From assembly GCA_947475545.1 (NCBI GenBank), contig CANJLL010000004.1, positions 1-64,000 of the forward strand: 64,000 nt of DNA, read 5' to 3'. The translations under genes were made by a program, and so were the position numbers. This document shows positions 58,268-64,000 of this stretch, one piece after another (positions within the stretch are counted from its first letter, which is position 1; the number at the start of each line of letters is the position of its first letter). This stretch comes from Chloroflexota bacterium. GTDB taxonomy: Bacteria > Chloroflexota > Limnocylindria > Limnocylindrales > CSP1-4. The notes under the pieces are model-generated. The model did not search any database. It saw only the letters and a list, made by a program, of their open reading frames with translations, and was not told where the DNA came from.

Positions 58268-61200
58268 ATGACCAACCGGCTCCACCCCCTGGCAGCGAGC
58301 GACCGGATCGGCACGGCCTATGCCGCGTACCTGCGCACCGTGTTCGCCCCGGGGCGCGACGACTGGCGGGCCGACTTCGAGACCGCCCTGCGAACCCAGG
58401 TCGACCTCGCCAAGGGGCCCTTCCTGCAAGCGACCCCGCCATTCAAGACCGCCGAATCGGTCGACGAGCTGGTGGCCGCGAACGTGCTGTCGTCGGGGTT
58501 CGGGCAACTGCCGGCCGCCTTTCCCCGCGGTCGGGCCCTGTATACCCACCAGGCCGCCGCGATCAAGGCGGCGCTCGAGGGCCGAAACCTCCTGATCGCC
58601 ACCGGCACGGGCTCGGGCAAGACCGAGTGCCTCCTCTTCCCCGCGATCGAGCTCCTCCTGCGTGAGCGCGCGGCCGGCACCCTTGACCAGCCGGGCGTCC
58701 GGGCGCTCCTGCTCTATCCGATGAACGCGCTCGCGAACGACCAGGTGCGCCGCTTCCGCGAGCTGCTGGCGGGCTTCCCGGACATCACCTTCGGCCGCTA
58801 CATCGGCGCCACGAAGGAGTCCGCCCGAGACGCATCGAGTGTCTACGATGCCCTCTTCCCGGGTGTGCCGCGCCTCCCCAACGAGCTGCTGTCGCGCGAG
58901 GAGATGCGCGACCGCCCGCCGCACATCCTGGTCACCAACTTCAGCATGCTCGAGTACCTGCTCCTGCGGCCCAAGGATCATGCCTTCTTCGACGGTCCAA
59001 AGGGCCGCCACTGGCGCCTGATCGGTCTCGACGAGGCCCATGTCTACGACGGCGCCGACGGCGCCGAGATCGCGCTGCTGCTGCGCCGCCTGCGTGACCG
59101 GGTGGTCGCATCGGAGCGCGGCCGCCTGACCTACATCGCCACGTCGGCGACCCTCGGCTCGACCGAGGACTACCCGGCCCTCGTGGACTTTGGACAACGA
59201 CTCTTCGACGAACCGTTCGAGACGCGCGACATCATCGGCCCGAACCGCTTCGGCCTTGCCTCGGCCGGCTCCGCCTTTGAGCTTCCATCACCAACCTACG
59301 CGGCACTAGCCGACGCCAAGACCGTGGCCGAGATCGTGGTGACCCTCGCCGCGGCTTGCCCACCGGCCGCCGCCCTGGCCGGCGCGGCCCCCGATGTCCC
59401 GACCGCGCTCCATGCCGTGCTCGACCAGGATGCCCGGACTCGTCGGCTCCAGGTCCTCCTCGACGACGGCATGGCCACCGTCGAGACGGCCGCGAGCACG
59501 ACCTTTGGCGCGCCGGACGCCCGTGATGCGCTCGTGGCCCTCGTCGAGGCCGGTGTCCGCGCCCGTCGCACACCGTCCGAGGCATCACTGCTGCCGGCTC
59601 GCTACCACTTCTGGCTGCGCGGTCTCGAGGGTGCCTTCGTCTGCCTCCACGACGCGCACCCCGCCAGCGCGCCGCGGCTCGTCCTGCGGCCGGGCCGCCA
59701 GTGCGCCGCCTGCGCGGCCGAAGACCGGCAGGCCACCCTGTTCGAGCTCGGGTCATGCCGACGCTGTCGCGCGGAATACCTGGTCGGCCAGCTCCGCGAC
59801 TCGGTCATCGAGCGCAGCCCGGTCGGCATGACGCCACGGGTCTACCTGCTCCTCGATGCGCCTGGCCGGCCCGGCCTGGGCGAGGGCGCTGACGAGGGCG
59901 CTGACGAGGACGAGGCGGTCGAGGACGGCGAGCTCGCCGGCGAGATCGTCTACCTGTGCGCGGGCTGCGGGGGCATGCTCGCCGGAAGTGGCGACGACTG
60001 TTCCTGCGCCGTGCCCACCCGGCGCACCCGCGCCTGGCACCAGGAGATCCCGGCCGACAGCGACGGTGGCGGGCTGCGCCGGTGCGGCGCGTGCCATGGT
60101 TCGGGCACGTCGGGTGAAGTCGTCGGGCGGTTCCTGACCGACACCAACGCACCCGCAGCTGTCGTGGCCACGGCGCTCTACCAGGAGATCTCGATGGCGT
60201 CCGAGCCACGGATCGCCGACAAGGTCGGTGGTGGCCGCAAGTTGCTGGCCTTTGCCGACTCGCGCCAGGAGGCGGCGTTCTTCGCCCCATACCTCGAGCG
60301 GACCTACGGCACGGCGCTACGGCGCTCGCTCCTCCTGCGGACCATCCGTGATCTCGCCCAGGAGGGAGAGCCGGTACCCTTTGAGCTCGTCGCAAGGCGG
60401 TTGGCCACGATCGCCCGTGAAGCGCGCGTGCTCGACCCATCGCGCCAGCCGGCGGAGCACCGGGCCGAGGTCAGGACCTGGCTCATGCAGGAGCTGGTCG
60501 CCCTGGACCGCCGGCTCTCCCTCGACGGCGTCGGCCTCGTCCGCACGACGCTCTCACTGCCGCCCGACGTGCCGGTGTCGCTCGCCCCCCTCGGACTCTC
60601 GGACACGGCGGCTCGTGATCTCGTGGAACTCCTGCTCGGGACGCTCAGGACCGACGCCGCCCTGCGCTTCCCCGACGAGGTGGATCGCAACAGCCCCGAC
60701 TTCGCGCCACGCAATCGCGACATCGCGATGCGCGGAGAAGGCGCCGACCCCAAGAAGTCCGTGCTTGCCTGGACGCCGAGCCGCGGCCTCAACCGGCGCC
60801 GCCACATCGTCGAGTCCGTCGTTCGCCGGCTCGGGCTGGCCCTCGACGCCCGCGCCATCCTGCGCGACCTGTGGCGCGAGCTGACAGCCGAGGGCAGTCC
60901 CTGGGCATTCCTCCTGCCGCGAACGATCGGGGTCGGGAGCCTGGGCGTCCTCTACCGGCTCGCGTCCGACCGCCATGCCTTCGTCCCGGCGTCCGCGGCC
61001 GGACCGCGCTATCGGTGCGCCGCCTGCCACTCGATCACCTGGACGAACGTGGTCGACGCCTGCCCGGCATACCGCTGTGCCGGCACCCTCGAGGCGCTCG
61101 ATCCGGCCGACGCCGCATCGCATTACGCGACCCTGTACGAGACCCTGGCGCCGATCGTCCTAACGGCCGAGGAGCACACCGCCCAGTGGGAACTCGACAA

Positions 61201-62977
61201 GGGCACGGAGATCCAAAACCTCTTCATCGGGGGCGACATCAACGTGCTCTCGTGCTCGACCACGTTCGAGCTCGGGGTGGACGTCGGCGACGTCGAGGCG
61301 GTCCTGCTCCGCAACGTCCCGCCGAGCGCGGCCAACTACGTCCAGCGCGCCGGACGAGCGGGCCGCCGGGCAGGGGCCGCGGCGATGGTCGTCACCCTCG
61401 CCCAGCGCCGCAACCACGACCTCTCCTGGTTCCGTGATCCGGCGCCCATGATCAATGGCGCCGTGAAGCCGCCGGTGATCATCACCGACAACCCGGTGAT
61501 TGGCCGGCGCCACGCCCACTCGGTTGCCATTGCCGAGTGGCTCCACGTCGAGCCGGTGTTCAACGCTGGCCCGTTCGCGCTGCCCGATGCCAGCGGCACG
61601 TCCGGGTCCGACCGGTTCATCGCCTGGCTGCGTGGCCATCCGGCCGCGCTCGGCGCTGCGCTCGGGCGGATCCTGCCGCCCACCGTGGCCGCCGCGATGG
61701 ACCTCGATGGCTGGAGCTGGGTCGATGACCTGGTCATCACCTCACCATCCGACCCGGCATCCGGCTGGCTCGGTCGCGCGATCGACCTGACCCGCGACGA
61801 TGCCCGCCAGCTCGAGGAGGCCAGGGCCACGGCCGCGGCCGCCAACAAGTACGAACGCGCCGGACAACTCAATCGGCAACTGAACACCCTGATCAACGAG
61901 GAGCTCGTGAGCTTCCTGGCCCGCCGCAACGTCCTGCCCAAGTACGGCTTCCCGGTGGATGTCGTGGCCCTCGACCTGAGCCACACGACCGCCGCCGGGA
62001 TCAAGCTCGAGCGTGACCTGCGCATGGCCATCAGCGAATACGCCCCAGGCAGCGAGGTCGTGGCGGCCAAGAAGGTCTGGCGGAGCATCGGGCTCCGACG
62101 TCACCCATCGCAGGATTGGCGCGTGCGCGACTGGTCCATCTGCGCGAACTGTGGCGGCTACCGCGACGGGATCGAGGCCGCCGCCGAGTGCCCCGTCTGC
62201 CAGGACCACACGACACGAACCGGCGGCCGCTGGGTCAAGCCGATCTTCGGCTTCGTCGGGGCCTTGAGCACGACCGTGATCGGTGAGCAGCCGGTCCTCC
62301 GCCGCTCGTCCACGGAGTCGTGGTTCGGCGCCTACGGGGCGACCGAGGCCCAGGAGGCAACGCCACCGCCAGGCATTCGGCCCGACGTGGCCCGGACCCT
62401 GCTGTCGCCCCAGGGCCGGATCGTCGTGATCAACTCGGGTCCGAGCAAGGCCGGCTTCCGGATCTGCTCGACATGCGGCTGGGCCGAACCCGCCACCGTC
62501 GCGGGCCGACGGCGGACAGCGCCCAAGCACAAGCACCCGATCCGCGGCACCGATTGCACGGCGACACCGAGCCGGCACGAGCTGGCCCACGAGTTCCTGA
62601 CCGATGTCGTCGAAGTCCGCCTTGTGCAGCCGGCGTCGAGCGTCGATCTGCGCAGCACCCTGTATGCCCTCCTCGAGGGTGCCGGCCGCCTCGGGATCAA
62701 GCGCGACGAGATCGATGGCACCCTGCATGCCTATGCCAAGGGGGCGACCCCGGCACTCGTCATCTACGACACGGTGCCCGGCGGTGCCGGCCACGCACGG
62801 CGCATCCGTGACCACCTCGCCGACGTCGTAGACGAGGCCAGCCGCCGCGTCAGCGTCTGCGACTGCGGGGAGGACACGAGCTGCTATGGCTGCCTGCGCA
62901 GCTATGGCAACCAGCTCTGGCACGATGAACTCGTCCGCGGCGCGGCGGCCAGCGTGCTGGCAACGATGCGCGAATGA
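58268..62977 (+). CDS. Large DEAH helicase with Cys cluster and DUF1998 C-terminus
   Basis: A 1569-aa superfamily 2 helicase. Motifs: Q-like YTHQAAAIKAAL, I ATGTGSGKTE (about 112), Ia LYPMNALANDQ, II LDEAHVY (about 256), III SATLGS (about 293), IV-V region CSTTFELGVDVGDV, VI QRAGRAGR (about 1026). Between the RecA halves lies a long insert with several CxxC pairs (CAACAAE, CRRCRAE, CAGCGG). The C-terminus has the DUF1998 signature CDCGEDTSCYGCLRSYGNQLWH (given here in part as CDCGEDTSCYGC). Large DUF1998 helicases are core proteins of DISARM, Druantia and Dpd defence; short MrfA types repair DNA. Size and context favour defence. Its stop overlaps the next gene by 4 bases. Confidence 0.88.
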   Translation: MTNRLHPLAASDRIGTAYAAYLRTVFAPGRDDWRADFETALRTQVDLAKGPFLQATPPFKTAESVDELVAANVLSSGFGQLPAAFPRGRALYTHQAAAIKAALEGRNLLIATGTGSGKTECLLFPAIELLLRERAAGTLDQPGVRALLLYPMNALANDQVRRFRELLAGFPDITFGRYIGATKESARDASSVYDALFPGVPRLPNELLSREEMRDRPPHILVTNFSMLEYLLLRPKDHAFFDGPKGRHWRLIGLDEAHVYDGADGAEIALLLRRLRDRVVASERGRLTYIATSATLGSTEDYPALVDFGQRLFDEPFETRDIIGPNRFGLASAGSAFELPSPTYAALADAKTVAEIVVTLAAACPPAAALAGAAPDVPTALHAVLDQDARTRRLQVLLDDGMATVETAASTTFGAPDARDALVALVEAGVRARRTPSEASLLPARYHFWLRGLEGAFVCLHDAHPASAPRLVLRPGRQCAACAAEDRQATLFELGSCRRCRAEYLVGQLRDSVIERSPVGMTPRVYLLLDAPGRPGLGEGADEGADEDEAVEDGELAGEIVYLCAGCGGMLAGSGDDCSCAVPTRRTRAWHQEIPADSDGGGLRRCGACHGSGTSGEVVGRFLTDTNAPAAVVATALYQEISMASEPRIADKVGGGRKLLAFADSRQEAAFFAPYLERTYGTALRRSLLLRTIRDLAQEGEPVPFELVARRLATIAREARVLDPSRQPAEHRAEVRTWLMQELVALDRRLSLDGVGLVRTTLSLPPDVPVSLAPLGLSDTAARDLVELLLGTLRTDAALRFPDEVDRNSPDFAPRNRDIAMRGEGADPKKSVLAWTPSRGLNRRRHIVESVVRRLGLALDARAILRDLWRELTAEGSPWAFLLPRTIGVGSLGVLYRLASDRHAFVPASAAGPRYRCAACHSITWTNVVDACPAYRCAGTLEALDPADAASHYATLYETLAPIVLTAEEHTAQWELDKGTEIQNLFIGGDINVLSCSTTFELGVDVGDVEAVLLRNVPPSAANYVQRAGRAGRRAGAAAMVVTLAQRRNHDLSWFRDPAPMINGAVKPPVIITDNPVIGRRHAHSVAIAEWLHVEPVFNAGPFALPDASGTSGSDRFIAWLRGHPAALGAALGRILPPTVAAAMDLDGWSWVDDLVITSPSDPASGWLGRAIDLTRDDARQLEEARATAAAANKYERAGQLNRQLNTLINEELVSFLARRNVLPKYGFPVDVVALDLSHTTAAGIKLERDLRMAISEYAPGSEVVAAKKVWRSIGLRRHPSQDWRVRDWSICANCGGYRDGIEAAAECPVCQDHTTRTGGRWVKPIFGFVGALSTTVIGEQPVLRRSSTESWFGAYGATEAQEATPPPGIRPDVARTLLSPQGRIVVINSGPSKAGFRICSTCGWAEPATVAGRRRTAPKHKHPIRGTDCTATPSRHELAHEFLTDVVEVRLVQPASSVDLRSTLYALLEGAGRLGIKRDEIDGTLHAYAKGATPALVIYDTVPGGAGHARRIRDHLADVVDEASRRVSVCDCGEDTSCYGCLRSYGNQLWHDELVRGAAASVLATMRE

Positions 62978-64000
62978 CCAGTGCCCGGGTTCGTCCGACG
63001 AACCCGCAGCTCGACGCCGAGGTGCGCGCGCGGCTGTCCGGTCGCCGGCTCGTGTGCGAGGTGGACTGGGAACCGTGGCTCGTCGGCGAGATCCGCCAGG
63101 CCTGGGCATTCCGGCCCGGCAACATGCGCGGCTACGACGACTTCGTCCGGGCCTACCCGGCGATCAGCGTCGTGTACCTCGTGCTCCACGGCACCGAGCA
63201 CTACGCAGGCAACGAGTTCTGGACGCGCCTCAGGCTCATGCCGGCCGAGCAGTCGCGGGTCGCCCTGGCGTTCGAGACCGCCCTGGGCGCGCTCGGCCTC
63301 GAGACCTTCCCGCACTTCGAGGAGGAGCGCGCCCGTCGCTTCGTCGCCCGGATCCTCGCCCACGGCGGGATCCCCGCGTCACTCGTCCCCGACTTCCTGG
63401 CCGGTGTGCTCTTCCCCGCCATCCGCCGCTCACCGGGCGCCACCGGGGCCGAGGTCGTCGCTCGCTGGCGCGCCGACCGTCCAGCGTCCATGCCACGCAC
63501 GATCGAGCGGTTCCTGCTGACGGGTGGGCGGACCGCCGTTGGCCTGCTGGATCGCCTCATCGAGCTCGCCCGGATCCCGCGCGCCGACCTCGAGGCCGGT
63601 GCCGCCACCGGGTTGCCGGCCGCGATCGTCCGGGCCTTCCTGTCCGTGCCGGTCGCCAGCGTCCCGGTTCCGCGGGCTGCCCTCCCCCGCCCCTCGGTCC
63701 ACTTCTCTCCCGACGCGTCGAACGGCCCAGTCCTGCGCCTCCCGCCGCTGACCGCCGCGGTCGGGACTGGCCTGACCTGGGAAGTTGACGACGGGAGCGG
63801 TACCAGCAAGGCGGTTCGCGGCTACCCGCGCCGCGATGATGACCGCCACCCGCTCGTCCCGGCCGACGCCTGGCGAGTCGTGGCCAGGCGGGGCGACATG
63901 ACCGAGCTCGATTTCGCGGTCGAGGGCTTCGGCCCCAACCGGCTCGTCTGCTTCGACGCATCGGGCGGCTACCTGCCCGACATCGAAGGGATCGAGGCCG
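62974..64000 (+). CDS. Helicase-partner protein, uncharacterised (runs off the window)
   Basis: At least 342 codons from ATG 62974, with no stop before the window end. It overlaps the helicase stop by 4 bases, so the two are coupled. The N-terminal 170 residues are helical, with HYAGNEFWTRLRLMP, LGALGLETFPHFEEERARRF and HGGIPASLVPDFLAGVLFPA. Later comes a proline-rich, beta-like part (LRLPPLTAAVGTGLTWEVDD). The H-Y-x-G-N-E-F-W and HGGIP blocks look family-specific, and I believe similar proteins accompany DUF1998 helicases, but I cannot name the system. Function unknown. Confidence 0.7.
   Translation, partial: MTSARVRPTNPQLDAEVRARLSGRRLVCEVDWEPWLVGEIRQAWAFRPGNMRGYDDFVRAYPAISVVYLVLHGTEHYAGNEFWTRLRLMPAEQSRVALAFETALGALGLETFPHFEEERARRFVARILAHGGIPASLVPDFLAGVLFPAIRRSPGATGAEVVARWRADRPASMPRTIERFLLTGGRTAVGLLDRLIELARIPRADLEAGAATGLPAAIVRAFLSVPVASVPVPRAALPRPSVHFSPDASNGPVLRLPPLTAAVGTGLTWEVDDGSGTSKAVRGYPRRDDDRHPLVPADAWRVVARRGDMTELDFAVEGFGPNRLVCFDASGGYLPDIEGIEA

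Noticed and set aside
59882-59912. Short 12-bp direct repeats in the helicase gene.
   Set aside because: They encode a brief acidic low-complexity run (GADEGADE) typical of high-GC coding DNA.
1-64000. CRISPR arrays, complete insertion sequences or rRNA genes.
   Set aside because: Reading through the window showed no regularly spaced repeats, no complete transposase gene and no rRNA-like segment; a computed search could still find small items.

Overview
The window is very GC-rich (about 70 % by eye), densely packed DNA with many GTG and TTG starts and genes overlapping by 4 bases (ATGA, GTGA, TTGA). The mix of genes (PCYCGC-motif lipoprotein, SHOCT proteins, paired cupredoxin and SHOCT genes, a PrgI/VirB4/VirD4 plus Tad-type transfer cluster, a replication-relaxation protein) fits best with Chloroflexota. 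A high-GC actinobacterium is the main alternative; no rRNA or ribosomal protein is present to settle it. Three accessory blocks lie side by side.

Block 1 (1-27215) is a heavy-metal resistance island. It has four P1B-type metal ATPases, each with a different transmembrane signature: CAC at 938, CPC at 11745, CPH at 18296 and APC at 25236. It also has a CDF zinc/cadmium exporter, two CmtR-like and one CadC/SmtB-like ArsR repressors, and two paralogous CusRS-like two-component systems. Three cupredoxins, a CcdA-like electron carrier, an HMA chaperone, an HMA-DsbD-cupredoxin fusion, two Rieske proteins and a YHS protein make up a copper and redox tool-kit. Four palindromes of the CsoR-operator type (A-T-A-C-C-C... 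kind) precede copper genes, but no csoR gene is visible. A half-size TauE gene and a chromate transporter are broken relics.

Block 2 (27403-49344) is an integrative or conjugative element module. A fragment matching the 3' half of a tRNA-Thr gene (27403-27447) marks its left edge. Leftward from 49284 run regulators with Phd/YefM-like folds, VirB2-, VirB6- and PrgI-like components, TadZ/A/B/C/E and Flp pilus genes, CpaB and VirB4. A second leftward unit (31833-27544) carries a lytic transglycosylase/M23 protein, a VirD4-like coupling ATPase and a replication-relaxation (MOBL-like) protein. Both units start at near-identical promoters: an 18-bp box, 6 bp, a -35 element, 17 bp, a -10 element. 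Between them sits a 4.5-kb cargo, an overlapping gene pair (HEAT-like protein plus PD-(D/E)XK nuclease), bracketed by two copies of the virB4 3' end. This is the best candidate for an undescribed defence module.

Block 3 (49345-64000) looks like a defence island with mobile-element debris. It has a DUF4062-STAND NTPase coupled to a membrane-anchored Mrr nuclease, a serine-recombinase C-terminal relic, several small lipoproteins or membrane proteins, a DUF6438 gene followed in frame by a start-less conserved ORF, and a 1569-aa DEAH helicase with a DUF1998 C-terminus. The helicase overlaps a partner gene that runs off the window.
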